A stretch of 63,207 nucleotides of DNA from a virus, in IMG/VR virus record IMGVR_UViG_3300035670_000204, positions 1-63,207 of that record; one strand, given 5' to 3'. Shown in pieces: positions 1-7,470 of the stretch; position 1 is the stretch's first letter, and each line of letters begins with the position of its first letter. A program made the position numbers and the translations under genes. The notes under the pieces are model-generated. The model made no database searches. It worked only from the letters and a program-made list of their open reading frames with translations, and was not told where the DNA came from.

Positions 1-122
1 CCAACCCAATGGGTATAGTAGTGGCGGGGCTTACGTATACGCATTACATATACGGGGGCATAACGCTTGACGACAGAACATACGTTTTGTTTACTAAAGG
101 TGTCGGGAGCGAGGTGCTTCCG
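1..122 (+). repeat. Left-end copy of promoter cassette repeat, identical to 62301-62422
   Basis: These 122 bases are identical to 62301-62422; the match stops at position 123. The block holds the conserved element GGTATAGTAGTGGCGGGGC, a variable AT-rich spacer and the TTGACG/TTTACT promoter. A third copy at 63021 shares the first 34 bases and the promoter, but has a different spacer. The left end of the window therefore joins the upstream half of copy 2 to the downstream half of copy 3. Confidence 0.95.
67..95 (+). promoter_or_regulatory. Sigma70-like promoter of the cassette family (copy 1)
   Basis: The -35 box TTGACG (67-72) is separated by 17 bp from TTTACT (90-95). The same promoter occurs at 61325, 62367 and 63088. 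The -10 box is part of GTTTACTA (89-96), the octamer repeated in the AT-rich region. The presumed transcript starts with a hairpin, GGGAGC-GAGGT-GCTTCC (105-121). Box matches are seen; promoter activity is inferred. Confidence 0.65.
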
Positions 123-186
123 GCGAATTTACTTACTTACTTGAGGGTACCGAAATGGCACGCAAAGCAAACAATCTGACCGTTCC
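74..186 (+). repeat. Terminal redundancy, identical to 63095-63207
   Basis: Bases 74-186 are repeated exactly at the right end of the window (offset 63021), including the first eleven codons of the gene at 155. This shows that the sequence closes on itself: a circular map, circular permutation or terminal redundancy. The match breaks at base 73 (A here, G at the right end). Confidence 0.95.
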
Positions 187-805
187 TGCGATTAAAACTG
201 TGGCTGACGTGGCGACCGTCGCACTGGCGAGTGCGACCCAAGAGTTGGAGAGCCGGAAGGCCAAACTGTACGCCGACACGGCTAAAGCGCTTGGCGCGGC
301 GACTAAACTCGCCCCGGCCATGGCGGACAAAAAGGCCGCATTTAAGACGGCGGCGGATGGATTAACGGGTATCCGGTCGGAACTGATGGGGCTGTTCGTG
401 CCGGTGGTCATCGACGCATTGACGTACGGGTCGCTGCCTGACGATTTGTTCGGACGGAAAAAGGGCAAGGGAGGGATTCCGGCGATTAAAGGGAAAGTCC
501 GCGAAACCTTGGAGCCCTTGTACGACGGAAAGCTGGTAAGCGAAATCGTGCGGAACTGCCGGGTGGTGTTCCAGTTCCATAATGAGGCGGGGTCACTTCC
601 TGACCCAAAGAAAAACTTGTCGAGTCTCTACCAGGAAGTGGTAGGGGCTAATCGGAAGAACAAGGACGCCAAAGACAAGACGGCTGCGACCATCTGGAAT
701 GAGTTGAAAGCGTGGTGCGGGGACACGCATGACCAAAACTTCCAGGATATAGAAGCCTACGTCAAGAAAAAGGACAAGGAATTGTACCGGCTCTTGACCG
801 AGTAG
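155..805 (+). CDS. Unknown early protein, 216 aa, lysine-rich
   Basis: I do not recognise this family. The protein is 216 residues, highly charged and lysine-rich, with an alanine-rich helical first 75 residues, a middle stretch with many Gly and Lys (about 95-115) and a helical C-terminus ending in Lys/Asp/Glu-rich sequence. No signal peptide, membrane segment or catalytic motif is visible. The start is chosen because GAGGG lies about 9 bases upstream and the first codons are duplicated exactly at the right end of the window. It is the first gene after a cassette promoter and is followed by a GNRA-loop hairpin, so it is probably a separately expressed early gene. A host-takeover role is only inferred from position and charge. 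Confidence 0.8.
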   Translation: MARKANNLTVPAIKTVADVATVALASATQELESRKAKLYADTAKALGAATKLAPAMADKKAAFKTAADGLTGIRSELMGLFVPVVIDALTYGSLPDDLFGRKKGKGGIPAIKGKVRETLEPLYDGKLVSEIVRNCRVVFQFHNEAGSLPDPKKNLSSLYQEVVGANRKNKDAKDKTAATIWNELKAWCGDTHDQNFQDIEAYVKKKDKELYRLLTE

Positions 806-814
806 GCCAGACAG

Positions 815-834
815 GGGAGGGGGAAACCCCTCCC
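815..834 (+). terminator. Stable hairpin with GAAA tetraloop after the first gene
   Basis: GGGAGGGG (815-822), loop GAAA (823-826), CCCCTCCC (827-834). The stem is perfect but no T-run follows, so it is not a textbook terminator; it may protect or punctuate the message. Similar hairpins lie at 3607, 4816 and 6725. Confidence 0.4.
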
Positions 835-869
835 GACCAAGACTGAACATATACTCAGAGGATAAGACA

Positions 870-1136
870 ATGACCAAGCAATTTACAGTATCCGTATTTT
901 TCACCCAGACTGACTATATCGACGTGGAGCGCACTGCGGACCAACTGCAGAAATGGGGAGACGACTCCCTGATGGCAGGAAGGTACTGGCAGGTCCAGGA
1001 TGACACTGGGGAGGATTGTATATATCGCAGCATTTCGGCGCAAGAGCTGACGCGGTACACCGACCAGGAGATGTCAGACAGGAAATTCGATATGGCTCTT
1101 GAGGCATGGTTGAAGAGGAGGGAACTGGAAGATTAA
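870..1136 (+). CDS. Unknown small early protein, 88 aa
   Basis: An 88-residue acidic protein with a beta-strand-like first half (FTVSVFFTQTDYIDV) and a helical charged second half. The start is preceded by GAGG with suitable spacing (about 858-862). No family is recognised. It lies between the hairpin at 815-834 and the gene-free AT-rich region, and is probably co-transcribed with the gene at 155. After its stop, an imperfect hairpin (CGAGG...CCTCG, 1144-1171) may end or slow transcription before the AT-rich region. Confidence 0.7.
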   Translation: MTKQFTVSVFFTQTDYIDVERTADQLQKWGDDSLMAGRYWQVQDDTGEDCIYRSISAQELTRYTDQEMSDRKFDMALEAWLKRRELED

Positions 1137-1616
1137 AAAATAACGAGGTCTGCCACGGACGGCGGGCCTCGACTACTGTACCGAAAGCAGGCGAATAATA
1201 CACACTCCCCCGGCGGTATAGTAGTGGCCGGGCTACCGGACGGCCCCACTGCCCGACTACGTCAAAACCCCCCAGAGGCGGGCTGTCATATAATTTATAC
1301 GGGATAAGGGCTTCCCATATAAATTATATAATCCATATAAATTATATGGCGGACGATTTCGGCCCTGTATCGGAGCAATAACGCGGGCTATATGTAAAGA
1401 CATAATAATCTATAAAATTACATGTAATCCAAATGTTCAGTTTGTAACTCAGGATACTTAAAATTTCGCCGAATAAATCTTACGTAAAGTAAACATATAA
1501 AATAAGTACAAACTAAACATAGTTTACGTAACCGAAGTTACATAATACACAAATGATATGTTTCATATATAGTAAACATTAGGCGAATGTAAGGACTTTT
1601 TTGTTTACTATGTGTA

Positions 1617-1636
1617 GCTAGCGTGGATAGTGAAAA
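1617..1636 (+). repeat. 20-bp direct repeat, copy 1
   Basis: GCTAGCGTGGATAGTGAAAA is found here and again at 2276-2295, exact over 20 bases. Copy 1 follows immediately after a GTTTACTA octamer (1603-1610). Its spacing and perfect conservation inside non-coding DNA suggest a protein-binding or structural site. Confidence 0.9.
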
Positions 1637-2275
1637 AAACAGTAAATCAACGACTTAATTTGTTTCTTATTCACCTATATATGTTTACTATCGTTATATA
1701 ACTACACATGTTTACAATGTAAAGCCCGAAATAGTAAACAAAATACACGTAAGTCTACACATAAGGCTAAACATACGGCTATGTAAGGCTCAAAAATATA
1801 ATTTATATAAAGCGGATAAAACGCGGATGTTTAGCCGTAAGCCCCTGAATACTTTGTGTAACATAAGTACAAAAGCCGATATGTACGCCTTTTGTTTCTT
1901 TGTTATATGTTTATGTTTGATTTTAGCGTGATATCCGAAAAATATCCAAAGTGCCAGTGGCGATATTGTAGGCGAGTTTGCGGGACGCGATTATGTCGCC
2001 AGTTGGTGTGTGGTGGCTCCAGTAAGTAATGAATTGATTTCTTTAGTATTAGTATTATTAGATTACTTAACTTATTACTACGTTTCCTAGCCACTCAACC
2101 AAGTGGTACCCAAAGATGCGAAATTACATATATACATATCTTTGTGCAGTGCGCAACAACACACCCAACTAAACATCTCGATATGTAATTGGCTACATAT
2201 CCTAATGTTTACTATGTTTAGAACATATAAATAAGTGACCGTTTGCGATTTTGCCCCCTCCCCCTCAAAAACGTG

Positions 2276-2295
2276 GCTAGCGTGGATAGTGAAAA
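2276..2295 (+). repeat. 20-bp direct repeat, copy 2
   Basis: Exact second copy of the repeat at 1617-1636, separated by 659 bp start to start. It lies about 60 bp after the octamer at 2207-2214. Confidence 0.9.
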
Positions 2296-2481
2296 TGGAA
2301 ATATACGGCACCCGTAACTTCTTGATTAGCTAGATAAATTATATATTATGTAATATCTCTATAAACTTAGTTAAAAAGCCCCTGGCTAGTTGTTGATTTT
2401 CCTAGAGATTTAGTAAACATAATCGAAAAAATACTAAACAAACTCATCTAGTAAACATAACATACATAAAATCGGGCTGGC

Positions 2482-2510
2482 TTGACATTTGGCTTTTTTT
2501 GTGGGATAAT
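2482..2510 (+). promoter_or_regulatory. Strong sigma70-type promoter for the DUF3150/MoxR/VWA operon
   Basis: A perfect -35 box TTGACA (2482-2487) is followed after 17 bp by GATAAT (2505-2510), with a T-rich spacer. It lies about 95 bp before the gene at 2604, with no gene between. Recognition by host RNA polymerase with its housekeeping sigma factor is the simplest reading. Confidence 0.8.
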
Positions 2511-2576
2511 ATACTTCACGCTGGAAATCTGTTCAGCGGGACCCGCAACCCTACATTGGGTAGGAATTGCGAATTT

Positions 2577-2589
2577 ATATAATTTATAT
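2577..2589 (+). repeat. 13-mer ATATAAATTATAT family, leader copy
   Basis: ATATAATTTATAT immediately precedes CGGAGA, the ribosome-binding site of the gene at 2604. The same 13-mer followed by the same CGGAGA is at 3647-3659 before the MoxR gene, and a reverse copy is at 4805-4817 before the VWA gene. Other copies lie in the AT-rich region. Confidence 0.8.
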
Positions 2590-2603
2590 CGGAGACCGCA
2601 GAT

Positions 2604-3581
2604 ATGGCATCTATTCGCACCACGTGTATGAAGGGTTCCTTGGTTGTAAAATACGGCGACGGAAAGAAGGGCGCAAAGGAACTGGCCCGAGATGTCGAAG
2701 CCAGTCATGGCGCCGATACGGGCACCCTGTCCACTCGTGTTGATTTATGTTCCAACATGGCGGAGTTCAAGAAAGTCCGCGATTATGTCGCGGAAGTCCG
2801 CAAGTGGTGGCGTGAGCGCAGCGCCGTGTGGGAAGACGGCGGCAGTCGCGTGTTCAAGGCCATGGCGTCGAGCACCATCGAAGCCTATATGTCGCAGGCT
2901 TCGACCCAGTTCTATAAATTGGCACAAGATGCCGTGAATGCGTATCCGGCATACGTCCAGAACCGCCTGCACGAGGTGGGAACCCTGGTCACCCAGGATG
3001 CGTTTTGGACGGTCGAGGAATTCATGGCGAAGTTTACCTTTAACTTCACCACAGAGCCGTTGCCCGATAGGGACGATTTTAGAGTCATAGACGGGCTCAC
3101 CAAACAGGAGGCCGAAGCATTCGGCCAACGTATGGTGGATGAGTCCCGCGCCCGTGTGGAGGCGGCTATGGGGGAAACCAGAGATAAACTTACGTCAGTG
3201 CTAGACCGGCTTGTCGGTCAGTTGGAAAACAAGACCAAGCAAGAAGACGGCGACGACAGCATCAAGCGTGCGCCCATAACCAAGTCCTCCCTGGAAGCCC
3301 TATGGGACGCTATCAAAGCCGTCCCTGGGCTGAACATCGCCGGGCACCCTGGCTTGGATGCCATGGCCAGCGAGCTGGAACACGCCCTGGATGGCGTAAC
3401 CGTGGATGCGCTAAAGGACGACCGGGCTACCCGTGACCGGGTTGCCTCGGTGACAAAGTCCGTGTCGGAATCCTTGAAGTCCATGCTGTCTGATGACAGC
3501 CTGGAGCACGAGGCTGAAAGCGTGGACGTATGCGGCGAGAAAGCCGCAACCTTGAAGGCTAGCCTTCAAGATATGTTTTGA
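2604..3581 (+). CDS. DUF3150-like protein, first gene of a MoxR/VWA operon
   Basis: A 325-residue protein, mostly helical and charged, with a Trp-rich stretch (about residues 68-80, KWWRERSAVW) and a long C-terminal region with Ser/Asp/Glu. It has no signal peptide, membrane segment or catalytic motif. The size, helical character and position directly before a MoxR-type ATPase and a VWA protein match the DUF3150 family, which accompanies such pairs in several phages; the family name is my recollection and was not searched. The start is supported by CGGAGA about 10 bases upstream. It is the first gene after the strong promoter at 2482-2510 and ends before a stable hairpin. It may be the substrate or adaptor of the ATPase; this is inference. 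Confidence 0.65.
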   Translation: MASIRTTCMKGSLVVKYGDGKKGAKELARDVEASHGADTGTLSTRVDLCSNMAEFKKVRDYVAEVRKWWRERSAVWEDGGSRVFKAMASSTIEAYMSQASTQFYKLAQDAVNAYPAYVQNRLHEVGTLVTQDAFWTVEEFMAKFTFNFTTEPLPDRDDFRVIDGLTKQEAEAFGQRMVDESRARVEAAMGETRDKLTSVLDRLVGQLENKTKQEDGDDSIKRAPITKSSLEALWDAIKAVPGLNIAGHPGLDAMASELEHALDGVTVDALKDDRATRDRVASVTKSVSESLKSMLSDDSLEHEAESVDVCGEKAATLKASLQDMF

Positions 3582-3606
3582 TTCTACCCTGGGGTAGGAT
3601 TAACCT

Positions 3607-3632
3607 GGGGGGATGGGCTGTTCTATCCCCCC
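3607..3632 (+). other. Intercistronic hairpin between DUF3150-like and MoxR genes
   Basis: GGGGGGAT (3607-3614) pairs with ATCCCCCC (3625-3632) over a 10-base loop; a smaller hairpin CTACC-CTGG-GGTAG lies just upstream (about 3584-3597). No T-run follows, so RNA processing, stabilisation or partial termination is more likely than full termination. Confidence 0.55.
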
Positions 3633-3672
3633 GAACCAGAGCACTTATATAATTTATATCGGAGATAAGACC

Positions 3673-4800
3673 ATGAACATGATTCAAGCCATGCGCCAGA
3701 TTAGCCTAAAGCAACTGCCCAAGGCCCTCACCTTGGCGTACGTGTCCAATCAAAACGTGTTTCTTGCTGGTCAACCCGGCATCGGCAAGACCGTCACGGT
3801 TGAAAAATATGCTCGCATGATGCGGAAACGTATCCCTGAGTTTCAAATCTGGCGGGTGTCTATGCCTGCCCTTACCGCGATGGATATTCAGGCGACCGTT
3901 CCCGATGTCGAGACCATGACCCTTACGGTAATCAACACCACGCTGTTGCCCAATGCCCTGGGCAATGACGCCGAAGCCAAGGGCTCTATCTATCTGGGCG
4001 AGCTTGCCCAAGCTGACCCCCACGCGCTAAAGCCCCTGCAGAAGTACATCAACGGCGAGCCCTTCAATGGGCTGCAGAAGCCCGAAGGTGTCAATGTAAT
4101 CGCAGATGGCAACAGACAAGAGGATAAGTCTGGCGCGATTCGACAAGGCCGCGCATTCATGTCTCGATTCTTGTACCTGGAAACCATAAACCCAGTCGAG
4201 GATGACATCGAATACGCGGTGACTCAGGGATTTCATCCAGACGTAACGTCATTCATGTCTGTCAATCCGGATTTAGTTAATACGTACAACGCAGAAGATG
4301 ACAACTCCCGCGCTGACCGGGACATTGGACGCTGGGGTGGGATGCGCCAGTGGGAGCAGCTATCCGGACTAGAATACGCGGCGGACGAGTTCAACCTGGC
4401 TCTAATAGATATGCCTCAGATGGTAGCGGCGGCAGTGGGTGCAGTAATAGGTACAAAGTATTTAGCATACAAGACCATATATAAATCTTTGCCTACGGTT
4501 GCGCAGATATGCGCCAACCCAAGCACGGCGCCCGTACCACAGGAGCACGACAAGCAACATGCGCTTATTAGCATCATCTTGTCGCGCATTACATCCACTC
4601 AACTTGATAGCGTTGTGCCGTACGTCATGCGGTTACCTGTTACTTTGCAAGTCTTATTCATGCGCGGTGTGGAGGCCCGCGCTGCACGAGCGGCCAAGTC
4701 TCGGCGTGGGGATGGGTTTACCATTTCGAGCCCGGCCTATATTAAGTTCACTTCGGACTCGAAGTTCAAGAGCCTGATTCGGTCCAGTGTGAACGAGTAA
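3673..4800 (+). CDS. MoxR-type AAA+ ATPase
   Basis: A 375-residue ATPase of the MoxR/dynein-related kind. The Walker A motif GQPGIGKT is at residues 33-40. The Walker B position reads IYLGE (106-110), with Gly at 109 where Asp is usual while the Glu is kept. This is unusual and could reduce or alter magnesium-dependent hydrolysis. MoxR proteins typically work with a VWA protein as a remodelling machine, and the next gene is such a protein. The start at 3673 is preferred over an in-frame start 60 bases upstream, because the latter lies inside the hairpin region and 3673 has GGAG 9-12 bases upstream. The leader carries the 13-mer at 3647-3659. The target is unknown. Confidence 0.85.
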   Translation: MNMIQAMRQISLKQLPKALTLAYVSNQNVFLAGQPGIGKTVTVEKYARMMRKRIPEFQIWRVSMPALTAMDIQATVPDVETMTLTVINTTLLPNALGNDAEAKGSIYLGELAQADPHALKPLQKYINGEPFNGLQKPEGVNVIADGNRQEDKSGAIRQGRAFMSRFLYLETINPVEDDIEYAVTQGFHPDVTSFMSVNPDLVNTYNAEDDNSRADRDIGRWGGMRQWEQLSGLEYAADEFNLALIDMPQMVAAAVGAVIGTKYLAYKTIYKSLPTVAQICANPSTAPVPQEHDKQHALISIILSRITSTQLDSVVPYVMRLPVTLQVLFMRGVEARAARAAKSRRGDGFTISSPAYIKFTSDSKFKSLIRSSVNE

Positions 4801-4815
4801 CCTGATATAAATTAT

Positions 4816-4838
4816 ATGGGGTGGCACATCCACCCCAT
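4816..4838 (+). other. Intercistronic hairpin between MoxR and VWA genes
   Basis: ATGGGGTGG (4816-4824), loop CACAT, CCACCCCAT (4830-4838): a perfect 9-bp stem directly after the 13-mer ATATAAATTATAT (4805-4817). No T-run follows. It is the second stable hairpin in this three-gene set. Confidence 0.6.
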
Positions 4839-4863
4839 GGCTTACTAATCTACGGAGCATAAC

Positions 4864-6336
4864 ATGAACACACTTCCCGATATCGACCGCGTGTCAGTCA
4901 ACATGGTAATCCGCTTTGGTTACTTTGCGGACTTATTGATGACCATGAACCTGCAGGTGAATCCCAACATCCCGACCTTGGCGACCGATGGTAAGAGCCT
5001 ATGGGTCAACCCCGTTTATTGGGACACTCTGTCCTTCGACTTGAAAGTCTCGGCGCTGGCGCATGAAGTCTTGCATAAAGCCTTGGCTCACATGATGCGG
5101 CGGAATGGCCGTGACCCGTTGATTTTCAACATTGCTTGCGACCACATCGTAAATCATATCTTGCGCGAGAATAATTTTCTGTTAGATGCAAACTGGATAT
5201 ACGATTCCCACATCGTGTATGATATTGAGAACGGCTGGCGAGAGCGCACCGAAGAGCAGATATATGATTTGCTTATAGAACGCAATCGTCCCAACACGCC
5301 GCCGCCCCCTCCCCCAGAGAACGAGGAAGAGGGCGAAGGCGAAGGCGAGAACGAAGCCCCCGGTGGTACCGGCGAAGGTGAAGGCGAGCAAGGCCAGGGC
5401 GAGGGTGACGAGCAGGGCCAAGGCCAGGGTACCGGCGAGGGCGAGAGCCCGAAGGAGTCCGGCAAAGGCCAGGGTACCGGCGAGGGCGAGCAGGGCCAGG
5501 GCCAGGCTGAATCGGGCCAGGACGCGGGCGACCCCGAAGACCAGGGGAAAGGCGAGGGTAGAAACAAGGGCCGCCAGGCGGGCACGGGAACAGGCACACA
5601 GACGATGCACATACCAGGGCTGGCCAACCCCGACCAGCTCAAGTTCCTGGGCGACATCGTAGAGCCGGAGGGCAACCTGACCCACGCCAAACACAAGGCG
5701 CTGTCCGAAGCGGCCGAAGCATTCAACCGGGCGGGGACCAAACCCGAAGGACTGCGCGAGCGGCTGAGCAGCTTGAACATCACTGAGCCGACCCCTTGGT
5801 ACCAGGTATTACAGCAGTACGTGACCAGCATCACTATGAACGAACGTACGTGGAATCGGTTCGACCGTAGGACATACGTAAATTACGGCGTGATGGCGCC
5901 GGGTCAGTTCAGCCATACGGTGAATCATGTAACCATAGCCGTGGACACCTCGGGCTCTGTGTTCAGTGCAGCCCAACAAGCAGGGTTCCAAGACCACATG
6001 AACGATATCATCCGGGCGTCTAACGTAAAGTCGGTGTCGGTATTGGAGTTCGACACCAGGGTTATGCGGGCGACCGAGTATGAATTGTCGCAAGGCGAGA
6101 CGATTAACTTCGACGCCGTAGGTGGTGGCGGCACAGACTTCCGGTGTATATGGGAGTGGGTGGATACCTATAAGTCTGACACTGACCTGGTAATAGTTCT
6201 GACCGATATGTTCGGCCCGATGGGTGAGGAACCCCCGTGTCCTGTGCTGTGGGCGTGTATCCACAACCGGGGTGAGCGTATGGCCAAGTTCGGTGACGTA
6301 GTGTACGTTGCACCAGCCAAAGATAGTTATTACTAG
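4864..6336 (+). CDS. DUF2201-like protein: HExxH metallopeptidase-like domain plus VWA-like domain
   Basis: A 490-residue protein with three parts. The N-terminal domain (about 1-140) carries HEVLH at 67-71, a zincin-type zinc motif in the context of a DUF2201 N-terminal domain. A low-complexity linker (about 145-245) is made of Gly, Glu and Gln repeats. The C-terminal domain (about 350-490) is VWA-like, with the metal-site motif DTSGS at 361-365 and later GGGTDF and LTDMF. This is the usual partner of MoxR ATPases. GGAG lies upstream of the start. The repeat-rich linker creates long misleading open frames on both other readings. Whether the peptidase site is active cannot be judged; Gln/Glu linkers suggest a flexible tether. 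Confidence 0.85.
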   Translation: MNTLPDIDRVSVNMVIRFGYFADLLMTMNLQVNPNIPTLATDGKSLWVNPVYWDTLSFDLKVSALAHEVLHKALAHMMRRNGRDPLIFNIACDHIVNHILRENNFLLDANWIYDSHIVYDIENGWRERTEEQIYDLLIERNRPNTPPPPPPENEEEGEGEGENEAPGGTGEGEGEQGQGEGDEQGQGQGTGEGESPKESGKGQGTGEGEQGQGQAESGQDAGDPEDQGKGEGRNKGRQAGTGTGTQTMHIPGLANPDQLKFLGDIVEPEGNLTHAKHKALSEAAEAFNRAGTKPEGLRERLSSLNITEPTPWYQVLQQYVTSITMNERTWNRFDRRTYVNYGVMAPGQFSHTVNHVTIAVDTSGSVFSAAQQAGFQDHMNDIIRASNVKSVSVLEFDTRVMRATEYELSQGETINFDAVGGGGTDFRCIWEWVDTYKSDTDLVIVLTDMFGPMGEEPPCPVLWACIHNRGERMAKFGDVVYVAPAKDSYY

Positions 6337-6345
6337 GAGGCAGCC

Positions 6346-6714
6346 ATGAATCATGCCGACATAGACATTCGTATGTGTCGGCATCGGTTCGACTTGATAA
6401 AACGCAAGATATTTGATTTGACCGAGATGCGTATATTATCAGTCGGACTCGATGCTGGCCTGTTAGACCTAGACAATCCACCTAGCAAAGATATATTGCT
6501 GGATAAGTTCCTGACCATGGGTGTCACGGTGAAGCGAAGCAAGTTTAATTTCTATGAATACGAAAACCTACTTGCTGACATTGCGCAACTGGACCCGGAC
6601 CAGCACAAGTGGGTGGATAATACAAAGATATGGCACAGCCTAAAGGTAGGTGTCCATATACTTAGAGCATATTACTTAGACAGGTGTGAGACGGAGAAAA
6701 AAATAATGCCTTAG
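6346..6714 (+). CDS. Unknown protein, 122 aa, downstream of the VWA gene
   Basis: A 122-residue protein of mixed charge with a helical pattern and no recognised motif. A perfect AGGAGG ribosome site lies 6-11 bases before the start, and the gene begins 10 bases after the VWA stop, so it is translated from the same message. The GCAA-loop hairpin at 6725-6744 follows. As the fourth gene of this unit it may belong to the AAA+/VWA system, but nothing in its sequence shows that. Confidence 0.75.
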   Translation: MNHADIDIRMCRHRFDLIKRKIFDLTEMRILSVGLDAGLLDLDNPPSKDILLDKFLTMGVTVKRSKFNFYEYENLLADIAQLDPDQHKWVDNTKIWHSLKVGVHILRAYYLDRCETEKKIMP

Positions 6715-6724
6715 TCCTATTGCA

Positions 6725-6744
6725 TAGCCCCCGCAAGGGGGCTA
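6725..6744 (+). terminator. GNRA-loop hairpin closing the MoxR/VWA operon
   Basis: TAGCCCCC (6725-6732), loop GCAA (6733-6736), GGGGGCTA (6737-6744). The stem is perfect, but only TACTAAA follows rather than a T-run. It could be a weak terminator or an RNA-stability element, separating this operon from the small-gene block. Confidence 0.5.
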
Positions 6745-6774
6745 TACTAAACCCACTAACCAAGTAACCGAGTG

Positions 6775-7032
6775 ATGACAATGAACATGCAGGAGAATAT
6801 GCGGCTCAAAAGAATTGAGACGCGACTAACCAAGCTGGGACTATTTATAGGCGTTGACCTGCGGGCACAGCCAACCCCTATCGAAATAGACTTGAAAGCA
6901 AAAGTTATTCACATGCCCAATCCCGACTTCCCGCTGTCCACTATCATTGAAGAGATGAAATATGTAGGCGCGACAGATGGGTGGTACACGTTGGAATCGA
7001 ACGGCGCAAACTTAGGGGACATTAAGATATGA
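6775..7032 (+). CDS. Unknown small protein, 85 aa
   Basis: An 85-residue protein with no recognised family. GTG (6772), ATG (6775) and ATG (6781) are all possible starts in one frame; the ribosome site is weak (CCGAG), so the exact start is uncertain. The first half is basic and helical, and the second half contains the strand-like IDLKAKVIHM. It ends in an ATGA overlap with the next gene (7029), so the two are translationally coupled. It is the first of a run of tightly packed small genes typical of phage early regions. Confidence 0.65.
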   Translation: MTMNMQENMRLKRIETRLTKLGLFIGVDLRAQPTPIEIDLKAKVIHMPNPDFPLSTIIEEMKYVGATDGWYTLESNGANLGDIKI

Positions 7033-7289
7033 GCATGACCATTCAGATGGAAATAAGCCAAGCGCAGTACCGGGCGGCGAAACGTGCGTTCCACTATATG
7101 GCCAAGGCGGTGGAGATGGTTGCCTTGCTGCCCAAGCCTGCCATGGAGCGCTTGGCCCCCCGTATGGTGCAGGTCGCATCCGAGCTGGAGTCCTTGATTG
7201 ATATGGTCGAAGACTCTTTGGAAGCGCAAGAGGATGAGGACATCGCGGACGAGTGCCGGGCTGAGGACGGCGGCCGTGGGGTTCACTAG
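7029..7289 (+). CDS. Unknown small helical protein, 86 aa
   Basis: An 86-residue protein, basic and helical at the N-terminus (RAAKRAFHYMAKAVEM) and strongly acidic at the end (EDSLEAQEDEDIADE). It starts in the ATGA overlap with the preceding gene and its 3' end overlaps the next gene in another frame. No family is recognised. The amphipathic helical pattern would fit a small DNA- or protein-binding adaptor, but this is a guess. Confidence 0.65.
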   Translation: MSMTIQMEISQAQYRAAKRAFHYMAKAVEMVALLPKPAMERLAPRMVQVASELESLIDMVEDSLEAQEDEDIADECRAEDGGRGVH

Positions 7290-7470
7290 CTTCGGGGCGG
7301 GGGACTACTATACCCCTCGAATTAAGGTCGCCAGGGTGGATGAAGGCGGCGCAGAATTGGAGCTGATTATTCCCAATTCTATAAATTTATATTTGGGCTA
7401 TGTTCCGGTGGGAGCCGAGATAGAACTGGAGCCCATAACTTTGGAGATTATCGCGCATGACAAAAGATAA
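7276..7470 (+). CDS. Unknown small protein, 64 aa, GTG start
   Basis: The reading frame is open further upstream, but I choose the GTG at 7276 because GAGG lies about 9 bases before it and the upstream codons coincide with the preceding gene. The 64-residue product looks like a small all-beta fold (RIKVARVDEGGAELELIIP, then LEPITLEIIA). It overlaps the preceding gene by 14 bases and the DUF3310 gene by 14 bases. Function unknown. Within its first codons the reverse strand carries GGTATAGTAGT (7304-7314), matching the cassette element. Confidence 0.55.
   Translation: MGFTSFGAGDYYTPRIKVARVDEGGAELELIIPNSINLYLGYVPVGAEIELEPITLEIIAHDKR

Larger units (their letters stand above)
1137..2603. other. 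AT-rich non-coding region with repeats: candidate origin / regulatory region
   Basis: No convincing gene is seen in 1.47 kb on either strand; the open frames here are short and lack ribosome sites. The octamer GTTTACTA occurs perfectly at 1603-1610, 1683-1690 and 2207-2214 (+) and 1570-1577, 1732-1739, 2411-2418 and 2449-2456 (-), with near matches around 1488, 1521, 1709 and 2431. The 13-mer ATATAAATTATAT occurs at 1317-1329, 1335-1347, 1796-1808 and 2577-2589, with a near copy at 1288-1300. A 20-bp direct repeat lies at 1617 and 2276, and GGTATAGTAGTGGC at 1215-1228. Iteron-like repeats in an AT-rich gap beside early genes are typical of phage origins. Function is inferred. Confidence 0.6.

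Noticed and set aside
1903-2311. Short minus-strand open frames in the AT-rich gap
   Set aside because: They lack ribosome sites, have skewed composition and overlap the repeat sites; treated as non-coding.
5154-5834. Long open frames on the minus and other plus frame over the VWA gene
   Set aside because: They are produced by the Gly/Glu/Gln repeat codons of the linker in the real gene; composition is Pro/Ser/Ala low complexity and no ribosome site is present.
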